A stretch of DNA of 64,000 nt from an uncultured Eubacterium sp. (GTDB taxonomy: Bacteria; Bacillota; Clostridia; Lachnospirales; Lachnospiraceae). Under the pieces are notes generated by a model, which worked only from the letters and a program-made list of their open reading frames with translations, was not told where the DNA came from and did not search any database. Location of the stretch: contig CAMUML010000003.1 in the NCBI GenBank assembly GCA_947089855.1, positions 60,459 to 124,458 on the forward strand, read 5' to 3'. Made by a program: the position numbers and the translations under genes. Below, one piece after another: positions 8,772-15,988 of this stretch (position 1 is its first letter; every line of letters begins with the position of its first letter).

Positions 8772-9668
8772 GTGGGCAATATATATGCGGTATACCTAGA
8801 CGTACTGGCAGCGAACAATTTCTTTATGGATTTAGCAGCATTAACGGCAGTAAAAATATTCCGGAAAAAGCAGGCTGGCATTTTTCGGATATTGGCAGGT
8901 GCAACAGTGGGCACTTGTGCGAGCTGTATAGTATTTGCCGTCTGTCCGGATATGGCAGCCTACCTGCTGGTTGTGCATTTTTTGCTCAATCCGTCGATCC
9001 TGTTTTTCTGCTTCCGGGAAAAAAGCCGGAATGATTTTTTTCTGGATTTATGCACGGGCTATTTTGCATTTCTGCTGGCAGGTGGAATGATGGAATGGCT
9101 GTATGCGGGAGGGAGGGGGTTTTTTTCGTACAAAATGGCAGCTGCCCTAGTGCCGCTACTGCTTCTTGGCGCAGGCTTTTGGTGCAGGCGCCTGATAAAG
9201 AACCGCAGCCGCCTGCAGGTAACGATCCGGCAAAATGGCAGGAGCCTTTGTTTGCAGGCGCTTTCTGACAGCGGGAACCTGCTGCATGACCCATATACGG
9301 GCAGGCAGGTGAGCATGGTGGACCGGGATGCTTACCAGGCGGCATTTGGCCTGCCGCAGAAAGTACGGCTGATTCCATACGAATCGCTTGGCTGCCGGCA
9401 TGGGCTATTGGAAGCAGTAACGGCCGAAGAAATAAGCTATGTATATGGGGGATGCCAGGTTGACTGCCCGCAGGCTGTGCTGGGCCTGGCAGACCATGCA
9501 TTGTTTGATAAAAAAACATACCAGATGATCGTAAACCCACAGGAACTGCCAGGCCAGGGCACTGGAGGCAGGCAGAAAAAAGGCCCCCTGGCAAAAGGCA
9601 GGGTGGCCATAACCAGCAAAAAAGCTACAGGAGGCAGACATGAACAAAGCGGATCAAATGATACGTAA
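8772..9668 (+). CDS. spoIIGA: Sporulation sigma-E factor-processing peptidase SpoIIGA
   Basis: A membrane-embedded aspartic protease (about 298 aa) that cleaves pro-sigma-E in the mother cell after SpoIIR signalling from the forespore. The N-terminal half has about five hydrophobic segments starting at [18 protein letters not shown]; the C-terminal half carries the catalytic DSGN motif (Asp166) in [14 protein letters not shown]. The start is awkward: GTG 8772 overlaps the GGAGG (8768-8772), whereas an in-frame ATA at 8781 sits at ideal spacing. The 3' end overlaps sigE by 29 bp, so protease and substrate are translationally coupled. Confidence 0.93.
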   Translation: MGNIYAVYLDVLAANNFFMDLAALTAVKIFRKKQAGIFRILAGATVGTCASCIVFAVCPDMAAYLLVVHFLLNPSILFFCFREKSRNDFFLDLCTGYFAFLLAGGMMEWLYAGGRGFFSYKMAAALVPLLLLGAGFWCRRLIKNRSRLQVTIRQNGRSLCLQALSDSGNLLHDPYTGRQVSMVDRDAYQAAFGLPQKVRLIPYESLGCRHGLLEAVTAEEISYVYGGCQVDCPQAVLGLADHALFDKKTYQMIVNPQELPGQGTGGRQKKGPLAKGRVAITSKKATGGRHEQSGSNDT

Positions 9669-10386
9669 GATGATAGGGGCTTTTACTTACCGGTTCCAGT
9701 TGGCGCAAATAGAGCAAGAGCGGGAGATATGGTATATCGGCGGGACTGACATACTTCCTTCCCCTTTGGAGCCGGAGCAGGAAAATGCATGTATTGAAAA
9801 ACTTTCCGGCAGTGGCAAACAGGCCGAGGAGGCAAAAAGCCTACTGATCGAACATAACTTGCGCCTGGTCGTATACATAGCAAAAAAATTTGACAATACG
9901 GGCGTTGGGGTGGAAGACTTGATTTCCATTGGCACGATAGGGCTGATCAAGGCGATCAATACATTTAACCCAACCAAAAATATTAAACTGGCAACTTACG
10001 CATCGCGCTGTATTGAAAACGAAATTTTAATGCATTTGCGCCGGACCAATAAAACAAAGCTGGAAGTGTCCATAGACGAACCATTAAATGTAGACTGGGA
10101 CGGCAATGAGCTGCTGTTATCGGATATTTTGGGTACGGAAGATGACATTATTTCAAAAGACATGGAATCCGAAGTGGAAAAAAAGCTGCTGCGCAACGCC
10201 GTAGACCGCCTGTCTGGAAGGGAACGTATGATCGTAGAACTGCGGTTTGGCTACAATACGCCGGAAGGAAATGAAATGACCCAAAAAGAAGTGGCGGACC
10301 TGCTTGGAATCTCGCAGTCTTATATTTCCAGGCTGGAAAAAAAGATTATGAAACGGCTAAGGAAAGAAATCGTGCGTTTTGAATAG
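9640..10386 (+). CDS. sigE: RNA polymerase sporulation sigma factor sigma-E (pro-form)
   Basis: The early mother-cell sigma factor (248 aa). It begins with a pro-sequence of about 30 residues, then the conserved YIGG...LPSPL segment where maturation occurs. Region 2 follows ([52 protein letters not shown]), and region 4 has a helix-turn-helix ([20 protein letters not shown]). AGGAGGCAGAC precedes the ATG. It overlaps spoIIGA. In most clostridia and bacilli sigG follows directly; here sigG is 3.4 kb away and inverted. Confidence 0.98.
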   Translation: MNKADQMIRKMIGAFTYRFQLAQIEQEREIWYIGGTDILPSPLEPEQENACIEKLSGSGKQAEEAKSLLIEHNLRLVVYIAKKFDNTGVGVEDLISIGTIGLIKAINTFNPTKNIKLATYASRCIENEILMHLRRTNKTKLEVSIDEPLNVDWDGNELLLSDILGTEDDIISKDMESEVEKKLLRNAVDRLSGRERMIVELRFGYNTPEGNEMTQKEVADLLGISQSYISRLEKKIMKRLRKEIVRFE

Positions 10387-10397
10387 CCGGTACCAAA

Positions 10398-10433
10398 GCA
10401 CCCAATGCCATTGCCAAGCAGGGCATTGGGTGC
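10398..10433. terminator. Hairpin between convergent sigE and deoB
   Basis: GCACCCAATGCC (10398-10409) pairs perfectly with GGCATTGGGTGC (10422-10433). No strong T-tract follows on the plus strand; the minus strand has only TTTGGT. It probably ends both transcripts, but is not a textbook terminator. Confidence 0.6.
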
Positions 10434-10458
10434 GGATAAAAACAGGCAGCCGGGCTGG

Positions 10459-11649
10459 TTACTTTAAGTCTGAAAGTATGGATGCCCCGATGGTGCCTTC
10501 CGGCATGGCGATACCAAAATTTTGTGCAATCGTAGCGCCGGTTACGGCAAAGGTATCCGCTTCTTTTAGCGGGCCTGCGCCTTGCATGGACGGTGAATAG
10601 GCGAGGAACGGTACCTTTTCCCTTGTGTGGTCAGTCCCGGTATAAGTAGGGTCATTGCCGTGGTCGGCCGTTAGGATCAAAAGGTCGTCGGGCTGCAGGA
10701 TTTTTAGCAGTTCTCCAAGGTTTTTATCAAAGGCTTCCAGTTCCTTTGCATAGCCCTGCGGGTTTCTGCGGTGGCCCCAAAGGGCGTCAAAATCTACCAG
10801 GTTTACAAAACAAAGCCCTGTAAAGTCTGTTTTTGCGGTTTCTATTGCCTGCTGCATCCCGTGGACGGAACTTTTGGATTTGTATGCCTTGGTAATGCCT
10901 TCCCCGTCAAAAATATCATTAATCTTTCCAATCGATAGGACATCCAGCCCGGCAGCTTTTAGTGCGTCCAGGGCAGTTTTGCCAAAAGGCTTTAAGGCAT
11001 AGTCGTGCCGGTTGCTGGTGCGTTTAAATTCCCCTTTCTTTTTCCCGATGTAGGGGCGGGCAATGACGCGTCCAACCATCCATTCTTCTTTCATTGTCAG
11101 TTCGCGGGCGATCTTACAGCACCGGTAGAGTTCGTCTAATCCAAAAGTCTCTTCATTGCCGCAGATTTGCAGTACCGAATCGGCGGAAGTATAGACGATC
11201 ATATGTCCGGTGGCAATTTCTTCTTCGGCCAGCTCCTCAAGGATTTCGGTTCCGCTGGCGCTTTTATTTCCAATGACTTTGTGCCCGGTCCTTTGTTCCA
11301 GCTGTGTGATCAATTCCGGAGGGAACCCTGTTTGTGTAAAGGTTTGGAACGGTTTTGTGACTTCCAGCCCCATCATTTCCCAATGGCCGGCCATAGTGTC
11401 TTTCCCTTTGCTTTTTTCACGCAGGATGCCATAGTATCCACGCTTAACTTCATAAGGCGGTACCTGTTTTAAAGGCGTAAGGTTGGCAAGCCCTAATTTT
11501 TGCAGGTTTGGAATGGAAAATAACTGGACAGACTGGGAGATATGCCCAAGTGTATTGACGCCAATATCCCCAAAATCTGCGGAATCTTCCATTGCGCCGA
11601 CCCCCAGGGAATCGATTACAATTACAAATATGCGGTTATATTGCTTCAT
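10459..11649 (-). CDS. deoB: Phosphopentomutase
   Basis: Interconverts (deoxy)ribose 1-phosphate and 5-phosphate in nucleoside salvage and catabolism (396 aa, cytoplasmic, Mn-dependent alkaline phosphatase superfamily). Metal-binding motifs are [18 protein letters not shown] at the N terminus, and [22 protein letters not shown] near the C terminus. Length matches the family. The SD AGGAGG precedes the ATG on the minus strand. It lies convergent to sigE, where sigG would be expected. Confidence 0.96.
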   Translation of the reverse strand: MKQYNRIFVIVIDSLGVGAMEDSADFGDIGVNTLGHISQSVQLFSIPNLQKLGLANLTPLKQVPPYEVKRGYYGILREKSKGKDTMAGHWEMMGLEVTKPFQTFTQTGFPPELITQLEQRTGHKVIGNKSASGTEILEELAEEEIATGHMIVYTSADSVLQICGNEETFGLDELYRCCKIARELTMKEEWMVGRVIARPYIGKKKGEFKRTSNRHDYALKPFGKTALDALKAAGLDVLSIGKINDIFDGEGITKAYKSKSSVHGMQQAIETAKTDFTGLCFVNLVDFDALWGHRRNPQGYAKELEAFDKNLGELLKILQPDDLLILTADHGNDPTYTGTDHTREKVPFLAYSPSMQGAGPLKEADTFAVTGATIAQNFGIAMPEGTIGASILSDLK

Positions 11650-12052
11650 ATCCGTTTACCTCCTTTGGATAATGGCTGGTATGTTAGGTACCCTGTATGG
11701 CCAGCTCAATTTACTGGTAGTATAAACGGAATTTACCAATATGCCAAGTGTTTCTGGAAATTACTAGGGATTTTCCAAATTCACGGATTGTAGAGGTGAT
11801 CCCGCCTTCGTATAGCACGGCGGTTGAGAAGGGTGGCTTTAGTTTTATGTACTTTTCCAATGGTACTGGCGTTACTATTCACGGGCCAGGAATGCGCATA
11901 AACTGCGCATTCCGTGAGGACATGATTCAGGAGTGAGGGGCGATTTTGCGGAGCAAACTTCCAATATCGACCCGAATGGTTACTATGAGCGGCCCCCAGG
12001 CCGTGAATAGTAACGTACTGGCTGTGCGTCTAGCATAAAAACAGGGTTGCGA
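11650..12052. other. Intergenic stretch upstream of the beta-CASP gene
   Basis: No gene is supported between the divergent starts of deoB and the beta-CASP gene. The main content is the MITE-like element at 11871-12014. The remaining 200 bp next to deoB show no recognisable gene or RNA and presumably hold the deoB promoter. Confidence 0.6.
11871..12014 (+). mobile_element. MITE-like element, copy 1 (144 bp)
   Basis: Terminal inverted repeats GTTACTATTCACGG / CCGTGAATAGTAAC bound a non-coding 144 bp unit. Exact 8 bp direct repeats GTACTGGC flank it at 11863-11870 and 12015-12022, a target-site duplication. An internal hairpin pairs GGAATGCGCA (11889-11898) with TGCGCATTCC (11904-11913). A second copy, about 90 percent identical by eye, lies in the same orientation at 29759-29903. 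It encodes nothing, so it would need a transposase in trans. Confidence 0.88.
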
Positions 12053-12081
12053 TTGACAAAATCCCCGAAATTTCATACAAT
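12053..12081 (+). promoter_or_regulatory. Sigma-A promoter of the beta-CASP gene
   Basis: TTGACA (12053-12058) and TACAAT (12076-12081) with a 17 bp spacer. An inverted repeat ATTGT-TAG-ACAAT (12082-12094) lies at the predicted start site and could be an operator. Confidence 0.75.
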
Positions 12082-12110
12082 ATTGTTAGACAATTCAAGG
12101 AGGTGGTACT

Positions 12111-13715
12111 ATGCTGTTAGAATTTTTGGGCGCAGCGCATGAAGTCACAGGCAGCTGCCATTTTATCCAGTCCGCAGGAAAAAATATGCTGGTTGACTGC
12201 GGCATGGAGCAGGGCCCGGATTTGTATGAAAACCAGGAAATACCGGTCAATGCGTCTTCAATCGATTATGTATTTGTAACGCACGCGCACATTGACCATT
12301 CCGGCCTGCTCCCATTACTGTACAGCCGCGGGTTCCGTGGCCATATTTATGCTACGAAGGCTACCTGCGAGCTTTGCAACATTATGTTAAAGGACAGTGC
12401 GCATATCCAGATGTTTGAAGCTGAGTGGCGCAACCGTAAGGCAAGGCGTGCGGGCCGGCCGGAAGTAACCCCGATTTATGATATGGATGATGCGGTTGGG
12501 GTATTGCAGCATTTTATTTCCTGTGAATATGACACAAAGATCGAAATCTGCGACGGCTTGGCAGTGCGTTTTGTAGATGCAGGGCACCTGTTAGGGTCTT
12601 CCAGCATTGAGCTATGGGCCACCGAGGAAGGGGAGACGAGGAAACTGGTTTTTTCCGGCGATATTGGGACCGGGGCGCGGCCGCTGATCAAAGACCCGGA
12701 GTATATCCATGACGCGGACTATGTGGTTATGGAATCCACATATGGCAACAAGCTCCATGCCACGCCGCCGGATTATGCGGTTACGCTTGCAGAAGTGATC
12801 AAAGAAACCTTTATCCGCGGGGGAAATGTTGTGATACCGGCTTTTTCGGTAGGGCGTACCCAAGAGCTGCTGTTTTTCCTGCGCAGGGTCAAATCGGAAC
12901 ACTTGCTGCCAGGGTTTGAAGATTTTGAAGTGTATGTAGACAGCCCGCTGTCCGTGGAAGCGACCAATGTATTCCACAAAAATAACGGCAGCTGCTTTAA
13001 CGAAGAAGCCGAAGCGCTGATTGCGTCCGGCGTCAATCCATTGCGGTTTGACGGGTTAAAGACCTCTGTTACCAGTGAGGAATCAAAGGCAATTAACTTT
13101 GTAAAAAAGCCGATTGTGATCATATCTGCGTCTGGTATGTGTGAAGCGGGCCGTATCCGGCACCATTTAAAACACAACCTTTGGAGGAAGGATTCTACGA
13201 TCGTATTTGTCGGCTACCAGGTCCCTGGGACACTTGGGAATTTCCTGTTAAATGGTGCAAAACAGGTAAAACTGTTTGGTGAAGCAGTAGAAGTAAATGC
13301 AAAGATATTAAACCTGCCAGGCATCAGCGGGCATGCAGACCAGGGCCAGCTGGCCAAATGGGCGGGGGCATTTGAAGCAAACCCGCCAAAGAAGTTTTTT
13401 ATTGTACACGGCGAGGATACGGTAACCGATGCATTTGCCGCACATTTAAAACGTACGTATGGATACGAAGCGCAGGCGCCATATAGCGGGGATACGTTTG
13501 ACCTGCTTACCGGCGTACAGGTGAAACAAGGGCAGCGGCAGCGTAGGGAAATCCGCGCGAAAGCAGTCAAAGCATCTACAAATGTATTTGCAAGGCTGCT
13601 GGCTGCCGGCGAACGGATCCTGGGCGTTATCCATAAATCGGAAGGCAGGCCGAATAAAGAGCTTGCAAAATTTGCCGACCAGATCAATGCGCTCTGTGAC
13701 AAATGGAGCAGATAA
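12111..13715 (+). CDS. Metallo-beta-lactamase/beta-CASP RNA-processing exonuclease-like protein
   Basis: A predicted cytoplasmic zinc nuclease (534 aa) of the YSH1/CPSF-73-like group (COG1236 type). Visible motifs: THAHIDHSG (HxHxDH zinc site), AGHLLGSSSIEL, FSGDIGTG, the beta-CASP segment IIVISASGMCEAGRIRHHL (about residue 340) and GISGHADQ. The C terminus beyond about residue 450 is not recognised. RNA 3'-end processing or decay is inferred from the fold. It has its own promoter and is cut off from neighbours by a MITE upstream and a terminator downstream. Confidence 0.9.
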   Translation: MLLEFLGAAHEVTGSCHFIQSAGKNMLVDCGMEQGPDLYENQEIPVNASSIDYVFVTHAHIDHSGLLPLLYSRGFRGHIYATKATCELCNIMLKDSAHIQMFEAEWRNRKARRAGRPEVTPIYDMDDAVGVLQHFISCEYDTKIEICDGLAVRFVDAGHLLGSSSIELWATEEGETRKLVFSGDIGTGARPLIKDPEYIHDADYVVMESTYGNKLHATPPDYAVTLAEVIKETFIRGGNVVIPAFSVGRTQELLFFLRRVKSEHLLPGFEDFEVYVDSPLSVEATNVFHKNNGSCFNEEAEALIASGVNPLRFDGLKTSVTSEESKAINFVKKPIVIISASGMCEAGRIRHHLKHNLWRKDSTIVFVGYQVPGTLGNFLLNGAKQVKLFGEAVEVNAKILNLPGISGHADQGQLAKWAGAFEANPPKKFFIVHGEDTVTDAFAAHLKRTYGYEAQAPYSGDTFDLLTGVQVKQGQRQRREIRAKAVKASTNVFARLLAAGERILGVIHKSEGRPNKELAKFADQINALCDKWSR

Positions 13716-13731
13716 CCGAACGCCAAAATCC

Positions 13732-13766
13732 GGCTATCACCTATTCCAACAGGTGGTAGCCGTTTT
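13732..13766 (+). terminator. Terminator of the beta-CASP gene
   Basis: GGCTATCACCT (13732-13742) pairs with AGGTGGTAGCC (13751-13761), one G-U pair, followed by GTTTT. It lies between convergent genes and may stop sigG transcripts poorly on the other strand. Confidence 0.8.
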
Positions 13767-13791
13767 GAATGCAGCCTTTGGCAAATCAGGA

Positions 13792-14574
13792 TTAGGTCAA
13801 CGACAAATAGTTCTGCATGCTTTTCAGTGCAGATTTTTCCAGGCGGGATACCTGTGCCTGCGAAATGTGGATTTCCTCGGCTACTTCCATTTGGGTCTTG
13901 CCTTCAAAAAAACGCAGCTTAATAATATAGTTTTCCCGGTCGTTCAGCCGTTTCATAGCATCGGACAAAGACAGCGACTCGATCCATTTGGATTCTTTAT
14001 TTTTCTTATCAGAAATCTGGTCCATTACATATAACGTATCGCCTCCGTCTGTATAGACCGGTTCGTAAAGGCTGACCGGCGTTTGAATGGCGTCCAGGGC
14101 AAATACGATCTCTGCTTTCGTAAGGCCGGCTTCCTTTGCGATTTCATCGAGTGTTGGCTCCTGGCTGGAGGTACGGGTTAATACTTCCTTGGCATGGATT
14201 GCTTTGTAGGCGTTGTCGCGCAGGGAACGGGATACCCGGATACTGTTGTTGTCACGCAGGTAACGGCGCACTTCCCCAATGATCATCGGTACCGCGTAGG
14301 TAGAAAATTTAACGCCCATTGTAGGGTCGAAATTGTCAATGGATTTGATTAGGCCGATACATCCAATTTGGAACAGGTCGTCCACATTTTCATGATGGTT
14401 GGAAAACCGTTTGATCACACTAAGGACAAGGCGCAGGTTGCCGTTGATATACTGTTCCCTGGCTTCCTGGTCGCCTTGCTGTATCCGTTCAAATAACGCT
14501 TCTTTTTCCGATTCTTTCAATACAGGCAGCTTTGCAGTATTTACGCCGCAGATTTCCACTTTATAGACAGCCAT
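13792..14574 (-). CDS. sigG: RNA polymerase sporulation sigma factor sigma-G
   Basis: The late forespore sigma factor (260 aa). The N terminus KVEICGVNTAKLPVLKESE is the sigma-G hallmark, followed by region 2 (NGNLRLVLSVIKRF, VKFSTYAVPMIIGEVRRYLR), region 3, and region 4 (GKTQMEVAEEIHISQAQVSR). The start at 14574 is chosen because GGAGG lies 6 nt upstream and it matches the family N terminus; a longer frame to 14607 lacks an SD. It is transcribed opposite to spoIIGA-sigE, with two unrelated genes between. Confidence 0.97.
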   Translation of the reverse strand: MAVYKVEICGVNTAKLPVLKESEKEALFERIQQGDQEAREQYINGNLRLVLSVIKRFSNHHENVDDLFQIGCIGLIKSIDNFDPTMGVKFSTYAVPMIIGEVRRYLRDNNSIRVSRSLRDNAYKAIHAKEVLTRTSSQEPTLDEIAKEAGLTKAEIVFALDAIQTPVSLYEPVYTDGGDTLYVMDQISDKKNKESKWIESLSLSDAMKRLNDRENYIIKLRFFEGKTQMEVAEEIHISQAQVSRLEKSALKSMQNYLSLT

Positions 14575-14741
14575 AGTTAACCTCCGGATAATTGATAGTA
14601 GAAGCATGTGCGAAAATGTGGAAAATATTCATAAGGCTAAGGATTTTTCGGTTTTATCCGATATAGTAGGTAAATAAAATGTGGTAAAAAGAAGAATGCT
14701 ATTACAGGATGTACGTAGACAGGCACAGGGAGGTCGGCTGC

Positions 14742-14993
14742 ATGGAAGATGTATCATTGACATATACAGGGATTATGAAAAAAGGGAATGAAAAAATAGT
14801 ACGGGTCCGTTTTACACGCAATGGGGAAAAAGATTTTGCTGAAGGCGTAATACCAGGCGGTAAAATCGAAACATCGCAAGGCTTTTCCGATAAGGAACTG
14901 GCGTCTTTAAGTTTTTATTTAAAAGCCAATACAAAAGAAATTTGCCAAAAGGCCAAAGAAATTTCCGGCCTGCGTGGATTTTTGCGTGGGTAG
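14742..14993 (+). CDS. Hypothetical protein, 83 aa
   Basis: Not recognised. A small, highly charged, soluble protein with no membrane segment; it starts MEDVSLTYTGIMKKG and continues with alternating short beta-like and helical stretches. ATG 14742 is preferred over the in-frame ATG at 14709 because GGGAGG lies about 8 nt before it. It is divergent from sigG. It might be sporulation-related by position only. Confidence 0.65.
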   Translation: MEDVSLTYTGIMKKGNEKIVRVRFTRNGEKDFAEGVIPGGKIETSQGFSDKELASLSFYLKANTKEICQKAKEISGLRGFLRG

Positions 14994-15052
14994 GCCGGCT
15001 GTGTTAAAAAAGGCCAAAGAAATTATTAAAAAAGTCTTAATTATTTACCCGG

Positions 15053-15081
15053 TTGGAACTTCATAAAATTTCCGTTACAAT
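15053..15081 (+). promoter_or_regulatory. Sigma-A promoter of the two-component operon
   Basis: TTGGAA (15053-15058) and TACAAT (15076-15081) with a 17 bp spacer. It would give a leader of about 200 nt before the response regulator ATG; no known riboswitch fold was recognised in that leader. Confidence 0.6.
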
Positions 15082-15291
15082 GTATATGTAGTTAATCATT
15101 ATACAGGTGGCGGAAATTTTTTTATTTGTACCGCCAGTACGTCCATGCAGTATATTGGCTCGTCATAACAGGGCAGGCAGTGCCATATGCCATCGGCAGT
15201 GGCAGGCAGCTGCTGCGTATTAGCCGGCAAGGGATGGCAGCTGTGCAAGCCGGCAAGCCTGCGGAGGGAAAAAGCATAAGGGAGAACAGCA

Positions 15292-15987
15292 ATGTATAAT
15301 ATATTGGTATGTGATGATGAAAAAGATATTGTATCGGCGATCCGGATTTATTTAAGCAGCGAAGGCTATACCGTATTCGAAGCGTATAATGGGAAGGAGG
15401 CACTGGAGATTGTTGGCCGGGAGGATATACACCTTGTGCTGATGGACATTATGATGCCTGAGATGGACGGGATTTCTGCAATGGTCAAAATACGCGAACG
15501 CAGCAATGTGCCGGTCATCCTTTTGACCGCAAAAGGGGAAGATACCGACAAAGTATTAGGGCTTACCGTCGGTGCCGACGACTATGTGACAAAGCCGTTT
15601 AACCCAGTGGAACTGCAGGCACGGGTAAAATCGCAGCTGCGCCGTTATATGCAGCTCGGCGGCGGCAGACAGCACGATACTGATAAACTGTGCATAGGAG
15701 GCATTGAGCTGGACGACAAGTCAAAAGAGGTAACCCTGGATGGGGAAGCCGTTGCACTCACACGTACCGAGTATGATATATTGAAATTGCTAATGGAACA
15801 TCCGGGGCAGGTATTTTCTCCAAATGAAATCTATACACAAGTCTGGAAAGACGTTTCCTTTGGTACAGAAAATACCGTTGCCGTCCATATCCGCCACCTG
15901 CGTGAAAAAATAGAGTATGACCCAGCACAGCCGCGTTTTTTAAAAGTTGTCTGGGGGCGTGGTTATAAAATGGAGGGGGATAAATAA
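15292..15987 (+). CDS. OmpR/PhoB-family response regulator
   Basis: A cytoplasmic DNA-binding regulator (231 aa). Receiver domain: acidic pair Asp8-Asp9, phospho-acceptor Asp52 in LVLMDIMMPEMDG, and the conserved Lys in TKPFNPVEL. The C-terminal winged helix includes RTEYDILKLLMEHPGQVFS and ENTVAVHIRHLREKIEYDP...VVWGRGYKM. Its partner is the kinase gene that begins 2 nt later. The signal and targets are unknown. Confidence 0.95.
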   Translation: MYNILVCDDEKDIVSAIRIYLSSEGYTVFEAYNGKEALEIVGREDIHLVLMDIMMPEMDGISAMVKIRERSNVPVILLTAKGEDTDKVLGLTVGADDYVTKPFNPVELQARVKSQLRRYMQLGGGRQHDTDKLCIGGIELDDKSKEVTLDGEAVALTRTEYDILKLLMEHPGQVFSPNEIYTQVWKDVSFGTENTVAVHIRHLREKIEYDPAQPRFLKVVWGRGYKMEGDK

Positions 15988-15988
15988 A

